A stretch of DNA of 64,000 bases from Mesorhizobium japonicum MAFF 303099 (GTDB taxonomy: Bacteria > Pseudomonadota > Alphaproteobacteria > Rhizobiales > Rhizobiaceae), in NCBI RefSeq assembly GCF_000009625.1, contig NC_002678.2:3256001-3320000 (forward strand), written 5' to 3'. Shown in pieces: positions 46,715 through 56,110 of the stretch (position 1 is its first letter; every line of letters starts with the position of its first letter). The translations under genes were made by a program, and so were the position numbers. A model generated the notes under the pieces. The model was not told the DNA's origin. It was given only the letters and a program-made list of their open reading frames with translations, and ran no database searches.

Positions 46715-47539
46715 TCACCAGCTTCCCGAGGAGCCGCCGCCGCCGGACGAGCCGCCGCCGCCGGAAAAGCCACCACCGCCCGAAGACCAGCCGCCGCCGG
46801 AACTGCCGGAGGACCAGCCGCCACTTGAGGAGCGCCGGCCGGGCTCGAAGGTCATGCCGAGCCAGCGATAGCGGCCGGGTCCAAGCTTCTTGCCGAAGAT
46901 CGGCGGCAGGATGGAGGCAGCGATGCTGCCGAAGAAGATGATCGCCCATATGCCGATGAAAATGGCGAAGAACAGGTCGTCGGAATTGAACGGCGCCTGT
47001 TGGTTGCGCTTGCCGCGCGCTTCCAGTTCCTCCGGATTGCCTTCAAGCACCATGACCATGTCGTCGACGGCCTTGGAAATGCCGCCGGAGAAATCGCCGG
47101 CGCGGAACGCCGGCACCATGTCGTTTTCGATGATCAGCTTGGTGTGCAGGTCCGTCAGCGTGCCTTCCAGCCCGTAGCCGACCTCGATACGCATCTTGCG
47201 GTCGTTCGGCGCAACCAGCAGCAGCACGCCGTTGTTCTCCTTGGCCTGACCGAGCTTCCAGAAGCGGAACAGCCGGTTGGCGTAGGGCTCGATCTCCTCG
47301 CCGCCGAGGCTGGGGATGGTGGCGACGACGATCTGGTCGGAGCCCTTGGTCTCGAAATCGGCGAGTTTCTGTGTCAGCGCCGCCCTGGTGCCGGCATCGA
47401 TAATGCCGGCATTGTCGACGACACGGCCGGTCAGCGCGGGGAGATCCGCGGCGAAGGCCGCGAACGGAAGCGCCAGGACGAAGAGCGCAACAGCGACAAG
47501 GCGACCCAGACGCCGTCCGTCATCGACCCGCGAGATCAC
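46715..47539 (-). CDS. TPM-domain protein with Gly/Ser tail, paralogue 1
   Basis: A 274-residue protein with the same layout as paralogue 2: signal peptide ending AAFAAD, TPM domain, helix (DLFFAIFIGIWAIIFFGSIA) and tail ending GGGSSGSW. It begins at GTG 47539 just after lemA (18-bp gap), and no ATG is available in the signal region. Gene spacing of 4-18 bp through the four genes indicates one operon read from lemA. Confidence 0.85.
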   Translation of the reverse strand: MISRVDDGRRLGRLVAVALFVLALPFAAFAADLPALTGRVVDNAGIIDAGTRAALTQKLADFETKGSDQIVVATIPSLGGEEIEPYANRLFRFWKLGQAKENNGVLLLVAPNDRKMRIEVGYGLEGTLTDLHTKLIIENDMVPAFRAGDFSGGISKAVDDMVMVLEGNPEELEARGKRNQQAPFNSDDLFFAIFIGIWAIIFFGSIAASILPPIFGKKLGPGRYRWLGMTFEPGRRSSSGGWSSGSSGGGWSSGGGGFSGGGGSSGGGGSSGSW

Positions 47540-47557
47540 GACTTTTGGCCCCGGCCG

Positions 47558-48196
47558 TCACCCGCCCTGCTTCGTGCCGAAATCGACCTTCGGCGGCTGC
47601 ATCTTGTCTTCGTCGACGGTGAAGGTGGCGAAGGGCTCGTTGCTGCGGAACCAGAAGGTCGCCCACAGCACCGACGGGAAGGTTTTCAGCGTCAGATTAT
47701 AATCCCTGACCGCCTGGATGTAGTCGCGCCGCGCCACCGCGATGCGGTTCTCGGTGCCCTCGAGCTGCGCCTGCAGCGCCAGAAAATTCTGGTTGGCCTT
47801 CAGGTCGGGGTAGGCCTCCGACACCGCGATCAGCCGCGACAGCGCGCTGGTCAGCCCGGCCTGGGCATCCTGGAACTTCTTGAGGGCTTCGGGATCCTTC
47901 AGCGTATCCGGCGTCACCGTGATCTGTGTCGCCTTGGCGCGTGCCTCGACAACCGCGTCCAGCGTGTCCTTTTCATGCGAGGCATAGCCTTTGACCGTCT
48001 CGACCAGATTGGGGATGAGGTCGGCGCGGCGCTGATACTGGTTCAGCACCTCGCTCCAGGCCGCCTTGGCGTTTTCCTCCGCCGTCGGGATCGTGTTGTA
48101 GCCGCAGCCGGCAAGCAACGGCAGCACGATTGCCATCATCAGGAGGGCAGGCAGCGTGCGGAATGTCGATGGTCGAGCAAGGCGCTGGGCGAGCAT
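47558..48196 (-). CDS. lemA: LemA family lipoprotein
   Basis: A 212-residue LemA protein. The N-terminal signal ends in lipobox LLAGC (C31), so it is probably a lipoprotein rather than the usual membrane-anchored form. The helical LemA core follows (NLVETVKGYASHEKDTLDAV; SRLIAVSEAYPDLKANQNFL; RRDYIQAVRDYNLTLKTFPS). Function unknown; co-occurrence with TPM genes is well established. First gene of the four-gene minus-strand operon, with the ATG at 48196. Confidence 0.88.
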   Translation of the reverse strand: MLAQRLARPSTFRTLPALLMMAIVLPLLAGCGYNTIPTAEENAKAAWSEVLNQYQRRADLIPNLVETVKGYASHEKDTLDAVVEARAKATQITVTPDTLKDPEALKKFQDAQAGLTSALSRLIAVSEAYPDLKANQNFLALQAQLEGTENRIAVARRDYIQAVRDYNLTLKTFPSVLWATFWFRSNEPFATFTVDEDKMQPPKVDFGTKQGG

Positions 48197-48359
48197 GATG
48201 GGGTCCCTCGATAGAAGTTGCATGCGAAGCATTACCACAATCAGCGCGCAAGAAAACGGCCCCTGCCCCTGGACCAGCGACGGCGAATATTGCCTTGCCG
48301 CAAGGCCCTGTGATTGGCCGCGCGAACGCGATAAGGTCCGATCAAAACGGGACATCATC

Positions 48360-48611
48360 ATGGCGCAACGCCAGGACAGCGACAGGGAATCGCGACGCAT
48401 CCTCGAGCGCGTCGCGCAGGAGACCGATCCGGCGGGCGCCTCCTTCGTGGCGCGGACGACGAAAGGCGTGCGCGACCATGTCGCCGCCGCCGATGCCGAC
48501 CGCACCGACCCGATCGAGGTCTGGGGCACGCGCATTGGCAGGATACTCGGCCTGCTTCTGGCGCTGGGCCTGATGGTCTGGCTCGTGCTTTTCCTCACCC
48601 GGGGCAGCTAG
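48360..48611 (+). CDS. Small single-pass membrane protein, unknown
   Basis: An 83-residue protein with a charged N-terminal half (RQDSDRESRRILERVAQETD) and one C-terminal membrane helix (IGRILGLLLALGLMVWLVLF). It would be anchored with its N-terminus in the cytoplasm or periplasm. It lies 13 bp before pdxY and is probably cotranscribed with it. Similar tiny proteins occur in rhizobia without assigned function. The start at 48360 is the first ATG after the divergent lemA promoter region. Confidence 0.65.
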   Translation: MAQRQDSDRESRRILERVAQETDPAGASFVARTTKGVRDHVAAADADRTDPIEVWGTRIGRILGLLLALGLMVWLVLFLTRGS

Positions 48612-48624
48612 GAATCAAAAAACA

Positions 48625-49509
48625 ATGAGCGCCGAAAAACCCGACGCGCCGCGTGCGGTCATCGTCATCTCCAGCCATGTCGCCCGTGGCTCGGTCGGCA
48701 ACCGTGCCGCCGTCTTTGCCTTGGAGACCCTGGGCTTTCCGGTCTGGGCCGTGCCGACGGTCATCCTGCCCTGGCATCCCGGCCATGGGCGGGCGACGCG
48801 CATCGTGCCGCCGCTCGACCAGTTCAAGGCTTTTATGGCCGATCTCGAGCGCGCGCCATGGCTGGGCGAGGTCGGCGCGGTTCTGTCGGGCTATCTCGGC
48901 GAGGCCGGCCAGGCCGAGGCCGTCGCCTCGCTGGTCGCCGCGGTCAAGGCCAGGACGCCTGATGCGGTCTATATCTGCGATCCGGTGATGGGCGATTCCG
49001 GCGGCCTCTATGTGCCGGAGGCCACCGCCGCCGCCATGCGCGACCGCCTGGTGCCGATCGCCGACATCGCCACGCCCAACCGCTACGAACTGGAATGGAT
49101 GGCCGGCGCGCCGCTGCCCGATCTGAAATCGGTGATCGCGGCAGCACTCCACGCCGGGCCGTCGACGATGCTGGTCACCTCGGCGCAGTCGATGATGATT
49201 GGCGGCACCGGCAATCTGCTGCTCGACGGCACCCAGGCGCTGCTCGCCGAGCACCGCGTGATCGACAAGCCGCCGAACGGCCTGGGTGACCTGACGGCGG
49301 CTGTCTACCTCGCCCGCATCCTTTCCGGCCAGCCGCCGATCAAGGCGCTGCAATCGACCACGGCGGCGGTTTACGAGATCCTGGCGCGTACGGCAAAACG
49401 CGGCGGCGACGAGCTGCAGCTCGAAACCGATGCGCAGAGCCTGTCGCACCCGATGGCCATGGTGCAGTTGCGCCACCTCACGCATCCGGGGCGGGACCGC
49501 CGGGCGTGA
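48625..49509 (+). CDS. pdxY: Pyridoxal kinase PdxY-type
   Basis: A 294-residue ribokinase-fold enzyme that phosphorylates pyridoxal to PLP in the salvage pathway. It has VISSHVARGSVGNRAAVFAL at the substrate end, YICDPVMGDSGGLYVPE, and the anion-hole motif as NGLGDLTAA, where E. coli PdxY has GVGD rather than GTGD, so this supports the PdxY branch. The stop overlaps the next start (GTGA), giving a pdxY-DUF429 unit. Confidence 0.9.
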   Translation: MSAEKPDAPRAVIVISSHVARGSVGNRAAVFALETLGFPVWAVPTVILPWHPGHGRATRIVPPLDQFKAFMADLERAPWLGEVGAVLSGYLGEAGQAEAVASLVAAVKARTPDAVYICDPVMGDSGGLYVPEATAAAMRDRLVPIADIATPNRYELEWMAGAPLPDLKSVIAAALHAGPSTMLVTSAQSMMIGGTGNLLLDGTQALLAEHRVIDKPPNGLGDLTAAVYLARILSGQPPIKALQSTTAAVYEILARTAKRGGDELQLETDAQSLSHPMAMVQLRHLTHPGRDRRA

Positions 49510-50297
49510 CCTCGGCCGGGGTGGTGCTCGTCGGCGCCGATGGCTGCAAGGCCGGCTGGATCGCCGTGCGGCGCGAACTCGGTTCCACACCTCGTAGCCC
49601 CGGTTCAGCACCCTCTGTCGAGATTTTCGCCAGTTTCGCGGCGCTGCTTGCGGCCAGTCCCGACGATGCGGTTGTCGCGGTCGACATGCCGATCGGCCTG
49701 CCCGAATTCTCCAGCAAGGGCGGCCGCGGACCGGAGGCGCTGGTCAGGCCGCTGCTCGGCGCGCGCCAGTCCAGCGTGTTTTCGATCCCGTCCCGCGCCG
49801 CGCTCTATTCCGACATCAGCGACTTCACCACAATCGAAGCCTGGTATGCCGCGCATGGCAGGGCAAGCGAGGTGGCAAGGGCCACATCCGACCCGCCGCG
49901 CGGCGTTTCCATCCAGGCCTTCGGCATCTTTTCGAAGATCCGCGAGATCGACGCCCTGCTGATCGCGCGGCCCGATCTGCGCGGCCGCGTCTTCGAATCG
50001 CATCCTGAAGTCGCCTTCTGCCGCCTGAATGGCGACCAGGCAATGCAGCTGCCGAAGAAGATCAAGGGCAGCGTCAATCCAGCCGGCATGGCGGAACGCA
50101 AGGCGCTGCTGTGCCGGCACGGCTATGCCATGGACTTCCTCGACCAGCCACCGCCGCGTGGCGCGGCCGCCGACGATTTCCTCGATGCGGCGGTCATGAT
50201 GCTGATTGCCGGCCGCATCGCCAGCGGCAGCGCGAAGCCATTTCCCAACCCGCCACTCGCTGACGGTTTTGGCATACCGGTCGCCATCTGGGCATGA
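49506..50297 (+). CDS. DUF429 protein (RNase H-fold, putative nuclease)
   Basis: A 263-residue DUF429 protein. VGADGCKAGWIAV, VAVDMPIGLP and ESHPEVAFCRLNG are the conserved motifs; their Asp/Glu residues resemble an RNase H-like active site, so a nuclease role has been suggested for the family. It starts at a GTG overlapping the pdxY stop by 4 bp, so translation is coupled. No link between PLP salvage and this protein is known. Confidence 0.85.
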   Translation: MTSAGVVLVGADGCKAGWIAVRRELGSTPRSPGSAPSVEIFASFAALLAASPDDAVVAVDMPIGLPEFSSKGGRGPEALVRPLLGARQSSVFSIPSRAALYSDISDFTTIEAWYAAHGRASEVARATSDPPRGVSIQAFGIFSKIREIDALLIARPDLRGRVFESHPEVAFCRLNGDQAMQLPKKIKGSVNPAGMAERKALLCRHGYAMDFLDQPPPRGAAADDFLDAAVMMLIAGRIASGSAKPFPNPPLADGFGIPVAIWA

Positions 50298-50444
50298 CAG
50301 TGTCGGCGGACGCACCGCTTATACGCATGGCATTTGTAGCCAGCCCCCACAATTCTGCATTGCTCGCAACGGGCTTTTGCCGTTAGAGCCTTTCTCGACC
50401 GCAACGAGCTGCCGCCTCCAACCCCGGAAAGGCCTTAGCCGCCC

Positions 50445-51089
50445 ATGCCTCATCTTCCCGATCACCTCCTCGCCGGCTATCGCAATTTTATGAACGGCCG
50501 CTATCTCACGGAGAGCGGCCGCTATCGCGAGCTCGCCCGCGAGGGGCAGGCCCCTGAGACGATGATAGTCGCCTGTTGCGACTCCCGCGCGGCCCCCGAA
50601 GCGATCTTCGACGCCGGGCCGGGCGAACTGTTCGTGCTGCGCAATGTCGGCAATCTGGTGCCGCCCTACGAGCCGGACGGCGAGTTCCATTCGACCTCGG
50701 CGGCGCTCGAATTCGCGGTGCAGAGCCTCAAGGTCAAGAACATCGTTGTCATGGGCCATGGCCGCTGCGGCGGCATCCGCGCCGCGCTCGACCCCAATGC
50801 CGCGCCGCTGTCTCCCGGCGACTTCATCGGCAAATGGATGAGCCTGATCGCGCCTGCCGCCGAAACCGTCTCCTCCAGCACCTTCATGACGGCGGCGGAG
50901 CGCCAGACGGCGCTTGAACGCATCTCGATCCGCTATTCCATCGCCAACCTCAGGACCTTTCCCTGTGTCTCGATTCTCGAGGGCAAGGGGCGGTTGTCGC
51001 TGCACGGAGCCTGGTTCGACATTTCGACCGGTGAGCTCTGGGTGATGAACAAGGAGACCGGCGATTTCGAGCGACCGGTGCTGGAATGA
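50445..51089 (+). CDS. Beta-class carbonic anhydrase
   Basis: A 214-residue zinc enzyme that interconverts carbon dioxide and bicarbonate. CCDSRAAPEAIF gives zinc ligand C45 with the Asp-Arg dyad, and VMGHGRCGGIRAAL gives the His and second Cys ligands. Length and motifs match cytoplasmic CynT/Can-type enzymes. No signal peptide. Its stop overlaps the next gene by 4 bp (ATGA). Confidence 0.93.
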   Translation: MPHLPDHLLAGYRNFMNGRYLTESGRYRELAREGQAPETMIVACCDSRAAPEAIFDAGPGELFVLRNVGNLVPPYEPDGEFHSTSAALEFAVQSLKVKNIVVMGHGRCGGIRAALDPNAAPLSPGDFIGKWMSLIAPAAETVSSSTFMTAAERQTALERISIRYSIANLRTFPCVSILEGKGRLSLHGAWFDISTGELWVMNKETGDFERPVLE

Positions 51090-51520
51090 ACGGCACGGCG
51101 CGCCCGGTGAGGAACGTCCGGTCGGCCGTTTTCACCGCCGCCGCATTGCTGATAGCGATCGTTGCCGCGCGCGCCGATGACGGCGCCATCATCAGCCGCT
51201 GGTATTCGGCGCTGCTGGTCGCCGACCGCACCGAACTCGCCGACCTGCTTGCCGACGACGTCCGCATCAAGCTCGAAGACCTCGGCATCGTTCAAAGCAA
51301 GCAGGAATTCATCGCCGCGCTCGACGAATGGAAAGGCGCGGTTGCGGGTGCAGCGATCCGCCATCGCATCGAGAAGAGCGAGGGCGGCGTCACCACGGTG
51401 ATTGCCTGCTACGACTTCCCCGACAATGACATGCTGATGCAGGAAACCTTCGCGGTGACCGACAACCGCATCACCGCCAGCTCGCAGGCGGCCATCGCCG
51501 AAAACTGCGAAGCCTATTGA
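51086..51520 (+). CDS. Secreted NTF2/SnoaL-like protein
   Basis: A 144-residue protein with a signal peptide (SAVFTAAALLIAIVAARADD) and a small alpha+beta domain (IISRWYSALLVADRTELADL; VRIKLEDLGIVQSKQEFIAA) resembling NTF2/SnoaL-like folds, where a cone-shaped pocket binds a small ligand. Function unknown. It is translationally coupled to the carbonic anhydrase gene by an ATGA overlap, although that enzyme is cytoplasmic and this protein exported. Confidence 0.7.
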   Translation: MNGTARPVRNVRSAVFTAAALLIAIVAARADDGAIISRWYSALLVADRTELADLLADDVRIKLEDLGIVQSKQEFIAALDEWKGAVAGAAIRHRIEKSEGGVTTVIACYDFPDNDMLMQETFAVTDNRITASSQAAIAENCEAY

Positions 51521-51610
51521 GGCGGGTCGGCCAACTGCCATATTGCGGGCACGCGGACCGCGCCCTACATCGGTGACACCCTCCTCCTTGACGCCAGCGA
51601 AAGACCCTTC

Positions 51611-53665
51611 ATGCCCTCCACGAAAACCGTCGACATCGCCGCCCATCCGCTGACCGCGTGGCAAGGGCCGCTCGGCCTGCCCGACTTTGCCCATATTGGC
51701 GACAGCGATTTTTCGCCGGTCTTCGACGCGGCGCTAACGGCGCATGAGGCGGAGATCGATGCGATTGCCGGCAACAAGGACGCGCCGACGATCGAGAACA
51801 CGCTTGCCGCGCTGGAACTCGGCGGCGAGGCGCTCGATCATGTCTCGTCGATCTTCTGGTGCCGCGCCGGCGCTTACACCAACGAGACCATCCAGGCGCT
51901 GGAGCGCGACATCTCGCCGAAGATGTCCAGGCATTTTTCGGCGATATCGATGAACGAGAAGCTGTTTGCCCGCATCGACGACCTCTACCAGCGTCGCGAG
52001 AGCCTTGACCTCGACGCCGAGACCCTGCGGGTGCTGGAGAAGACCTGGAAGGGTTTCGTCCGCTCCGGCGCCAAGCTCGATGCCGAGGGCAAGAAGCGGC
52101 TGGCCAGGATCAATGAAGAGCTGTCTTCGCTCGGTACGGCTTTCGGCCAGAACGTGCTGGCCGATGAGCGCGACTGGGCGCTGTTCCTCGACGAGGCCGA
52201 CCTTGCCGGCCTGCCGGATTTCCTGAAAAGCTCGATGGCAGAGGCGGCCGAGATGCGCGGCCAGAAGGGCCGCTACGCCGTCACTTTGTCGCGCTCGATC
52301 TACGAGCCGTTCACGACCTTCTCGGAACGCCGCGACCTGCGCGAGATCGCCTTCAAAGCTTTCACCATGCGCGGCCAGAATGGCGGCGCCAGCGACAACA
52401 CCGAAGTCGTGCGCGACATGCTGAAACTGCGCGCCGAAAAGGCCGAGCTGCTCGGCTACGCCTCCTTCGCCGCGCTGAAGCTCGACGACACCATGGCCAA
52501 GACGCCGAAGGCGGTGCACGACCTGCTCGATCCGGTCTGGGAAAAGGCGCTGGAAAAGGCCGCCGCCGACCAGAAGGAATTGGAGCGCCTGGCGGCGCAA
52601 GCCGGCAGCAACGAGAAATTCGCCGCCTGGGACTGGCGCTTCTACCAGGAGAAGCTGCGCGCGGAAAAATTCGCCTTCGATGAGGCGGAGCTGAAACCCT
52701 ATCTGCAGCTCGACCGGGTGATCGACGCCTGCTTCGACGTCGCGACCAAACTGTTCGGCATCACCTTCGAGGAGAAAAAGGGCATCGTCGCCTGGCACCC
52801 GGACGCGCGCGTCTTCGTGGTGAAAAATGCCGATGGCAGCGAGCGCGCACTGTTCCTGGCCGATTATTTCGCGCGGCCCTCGAAGCGTTCCGGCGCCTGG
52901 ATGAGCGCGCTGAAGTCCGGCTACAAACTTGGCAACGGCTCGAAGCCGGTGATCTACAACATCATGAACTTCGCCAAGCCGCCGGCAGGCGAACCGGCAT
53001 TGCTGTCGGTCGACGAGGCGAAGACTCTGTTCCACGAATTCGGCCACGCGCTGCACGGCATGCTGACCGACGTCACCTGGCCGTCGGTTGCGGGCACCTC
53101 GGTCAGCCGCGATTTTGTCGAACTGCCCTCGCAGCTCTACGAGCACTGGCTGACGGTGCCGGCGGTGCTGGAGAAGCACGCGCTGCACGTCAAGACCGGC
53201 AAGCCGATGCCGAAGGCGCTGCTCGACAAGATGCTGGCCACGCGCACCTTCGGCGCCGGCTTCGCCACCGTCGAGTTTACGTCTTCCGCCTTGATCGACA
53301 TGGCCTATCACGCTCGGCCAGATGCACCGGCCGAACCGCTTCGTTTCGAAGCCGAAACGTTGGAAAAACTCGACATGCCCGACACCATCGCGATGCGCCA
53401 CCGCACCCCGCATTTCGGCCATGTCTTCTCGGGCGACGGCTATTCGGCCGGCTACTATTCCTACATGTGGTCGGAAGTGCTGGACGCCGACGCCTTCGCC
53501 GCCTTCGAGGAGACCGGCGATCCCTTCAACCCGGCACTGGCCGAACGGCTGCGCAAGAACATCTACGCCGCCGGCGGCTCGAAGGACCCCGAAGAGCTCT
53601 ACACGGCCTTTCGCGGCAAGATGCCGTCGCCGGAGGCGATGATGGTGAAGCGCGGATTGGTGTAG
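51611..53665 (+). CDS. M3-family oligopeptidase (OpdA/Dcp type)
   Basis: A 684-residue zinc metallopeptidase that degrades short peptides, including cleaved signal peptides, in the cytoplasm. The zinc motif HEFGH is at residues 475-479, with the helper Glu in the following helix. FAKPPAGEPALLSVDEAKTL precedes it and HFGHVFSGDGYSAGYYSYMW follows, both typical of oligopeptidase A and Dcp. No signal peptide. It is full length and followed within 10 bp by a REP-like repeat that adjoins the IS110 pair. Confidence 0.93.
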   Translation: MPSTKTVDIAAHPLTAWQGPLGLPDFAHIGDSDFSPVFDAALTAHEAEIDAIAGNKDAPTIENTLAALELGGEALDHVSSIFWCRAGAYTNETIQALERDISPKMSRHFSAISMNEKLFARIDDLYQRRESLDLDAETLRVLEKTWKGFVRSGAKLDAEGKKRLARINEELSSLGTAFGQNVLADERDWALFLDEADLAGLPDFLKSSMAEAAEMRGQKGRYAVTLSRSIYEPFTTFSERRDLREIAFKAFTMRGQNGGASDNTEVVRDMLKLRAEKAELLGYASFAALKLDDTMAKTPKAVHDLLDPVWEKALEKAAADQKELERLAAQAGSNEKFAAWDWRFYQEKLRAEKFAFDEAELKPYLQLDRVIDACFDVATKLFGITFEEKKGIVAWHPDARVFVVKNADGSERALFLADYFARPSKRSGAWMSALKSGYKLGNGSKPVIYNIMNFAKPPAGEPALLSVDEAKTLFHEFGHALHGMLTDVTWPSVAGTSVSRDFVELPSQLYEHWLTVPAVLEKHALHVKTGKPMPKALLDKMLATRTFGAGFATVEFTSSALIDMAYHARPDAPAEPLRFEAETLEKLDMPDTIAMRHRTPHFGHVFSGDGYSAGYYSYMWSEVLDADAFAAFEETGDPFNPALAERLRKNIYAAGGSKDPEELYTAFRGKMPSPEAMMVKRGLV

Positions 53666-53673
53666 CGCCTCTT

Positions 53674-53727
53674 CCTTCTCCCCTTGCGAGAGAAGCTGGA
53701 TCGGTGCGCAGCGCCGAGACGGATGAG
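53674..53727 (+). repeat. REP-like palindrome, left of the IS pair
   Basis: A degenerate CCTTCTCCCC...GAGAGAAG hairpin is followed by GGTGCGCAGCGCCGAGACGG and the core GGATGAG (53721-53727). The same core ends the repeat at 56059 (opposite strand) and the repeat at 63725. Here the sequence changes to IS110 DNA directly after GGATGAG. Confidence 0.75.
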
Positions 53728-53742
53728 CGACTATCTGAGGTG

Positions 53743-54678
53743 TCAAGTTGCATTTGCGAATTCGTTACGCGCGTCGCGTGCTTTTGCATTGAGAATGACG
53801 AGCAGCTTGCGGGCGAGCGCAATGCGGATGACCATTTTCTCCTTTCCGGCAGTCTGCAACCGTTGCTTGAAAGCTGCCAGATGCGGATCATATTTGGCAA
53901 CGATGCTGGCAACGAGAAAGAGGACGCCGCGCGGCCCTGCCCGACCGCCGCGCACTGGTCTTCGACCGCTGCGCTTGCCACTGTCATTGGCGATCGGCGC
54001 CAGGCCGGCCAACTTGGCGATGGCCTTGTTGGAGAGGATGCCGATCTCCGGCAACTGCGCCATCAGCCGCGCCACGGTGCGAGAGGCAACACCCTTGAGC
54101 GAGCGGAAGGCTCGGTCGAGGCATGCCCACAGCGGATCGTCATCGATGAGCGTGGCGATCTCACCTTCGAGCCTGCGGCTCTGGCGCGCAAGCAGCGCGA
54201 TCACTTCATCGAGGCTGGCGATAGTTTCGGCGTCGGCGGTGCTCTTGCGCTGCTTTTGAATGGTGAGATCTCCTCCCACCTGGGAAAGCCGCGCAACCAG
54301 CGCCTTGAGCCGCTGCTGGGCCGCGCTCGGCGGCGGCGTCGGCTTGAGCCGCTTGACGGCACCATAACGGGCAATCACGGCGGCATCGATTCTGTCGGTC
54401 TTCTCCAGGAAACCCATTGCCTCGGCGAAGTAGCGAACGCTCCTCGCGTTGGCCATGCCGCAGGGTTGGCCCATCTCCCACAAGAGCAGGAAGGCCAGCC
54501 GTTCGTAGCCGCCACTGGCCTCCATGATGACGAGTTCGACATCATGGTTCTGACACCAGGCGGCCAGATCGGCGATGCCTGCCGCATCGTTGGCGAAGCG
54601 GTTTGCCGCTCCCATCGGCTCGATATGGGCGTCGAGCCAGTCTTTCGAAATATCTATTCCACAGAGGGTCGTGTTCAC
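53743..54678 (-). CDS. IS110-family transposase (element A)
   Basis: A 311-residue DEDD transposase/recombinase. RuvC-like N-terminal domain: CGIDISKDWLDAH (Asp), MEASGGYERLA (Glu) and KTDRIDAAVIARY (DxxD). C-terminal Tnp_20 domain: LAGLAPIANDSGKRSGRRPV with the catalytic Ser of the DSG motif intact, then GRAGPRGVLFLVASI. I use GTG 54678 (VNTTLCGIDIS); a TTG 11 codons upstream is possible. All catalytic residues are present and the frame is uninterrupted, so it should be active. Confidence 0.9.
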   Translation of the reverse strand: MNTTLCGIDISKDWLDAHIEPMGAANRFANDAAGIADLAAWCQNHDVELVIMEASGGYERLAFLLLWEMGQPCGMANARSVRYFAEAMGFLEKTDRIDAAVIARYGAVKRLKPTPPPSAAQQRLKALVARLSQVGGDLTIQKQRKSTADAETIASLDEVIALLARQSRRLEGEIATLIDDDPLWACLDRAFRSLKGVASRTVARLMAQLPEIGILSNKAIAKLAGLAPIANDSGKRSGRRPVRGGRAGPRGVLFLVASIVAKYDPHLAAFKQRLQTAGKEKMVIRIALARKLLVILNAKARDARNEFANAT

Positions 54679-54739
54679 GGTAACCTGCCTTGTGCGTGCG
54701 ATTGGAGCCAAGCGACTATTCGGTCGTGCGTGACGAAGA

Positions 54740-54830
54740 CGAAGATCCCAGGCTCATCCACGGTTGTAGCCGCAGGGGTGTCGGGCGACTTCGCCAAGCC
54801 TCGAATCGGATGGCCGTCCGGTTCGAGGCT
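54740..54830 (-). ncRNA. Candidate bridge-RNA region of element A
   Basis: IS110 elements encode a bridge RNA in the 5' non-coding end that pairs with target and donor DNA. Here, read on the minus strand, CCGTGGATGAGC (54752-54763) lies 74-85 bp upstream of the transposase start. A 12-bp hairpin GCCTCGAATCGG/CCGGTTCGAGGC (54798-54829) lies 120-151 bp upstream. Element B has the same two features at nearly the same distances. The ends of the RNA are not determined. Confidence 0.4.
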
Positions 54831-54939
54831 CAGTCGCTTCCATCGCACAAAGTCTCCTCCGTGCAGATACAAGGGGTGTTCCAGGGAACGCCTCACTCCG
54901 CTGGGACACCCCTTGTGTGTTTGGAATCATGCATAGTTA

Positions 54940-56047
<1,108 letters not shown>

Positions 56048-56058
56048 AAACACAGTTG

Positions 56059-56110
56059 CTCATCCGTCGCCTTCGGCGACACCTTCTCCCACAAGGGGAG
56101 AAGGGGGAGC
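56059..56110 (-). repeat. REP-like palindrome, right of the IS pair
   Basis: Read on the minus strand: CCTTCTCCCCTTGTGGGAGAAGG hairpin (within 56079-56108), then GTCGCCGAAGGCGAC hairpin, then the core GGATGAG (56059-56065). It is better preserved than the left copy. The M81 gene reads into it and takes its stop codon from the core. Confidence 0.8.

Larger units (their letters stand above)
53728..54884 (-). mobile_element. IS110-family insertion sequence A
   Basis: An element of about 1157 bp by inferred boundaries, with one transposase gene and a 5' non-coding end of about 200 bp. The 3' end lies directly after the GGATGAG core of the left REP-like repeat. The 5' end is set at the arm ACAAGGGGTGTTCCAG (54869-54884), which is mirrored by the start of element B. 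No terminal inverted repeats, as expected of IS110. Oriented head to head with element B. Confidence 0.65.

Noticed and set aside
51734..53746. 670-codon frame antisense to the M3 peptidase
   Set aside because: Antisense shadow of a gene with an intact HEFGH motif.
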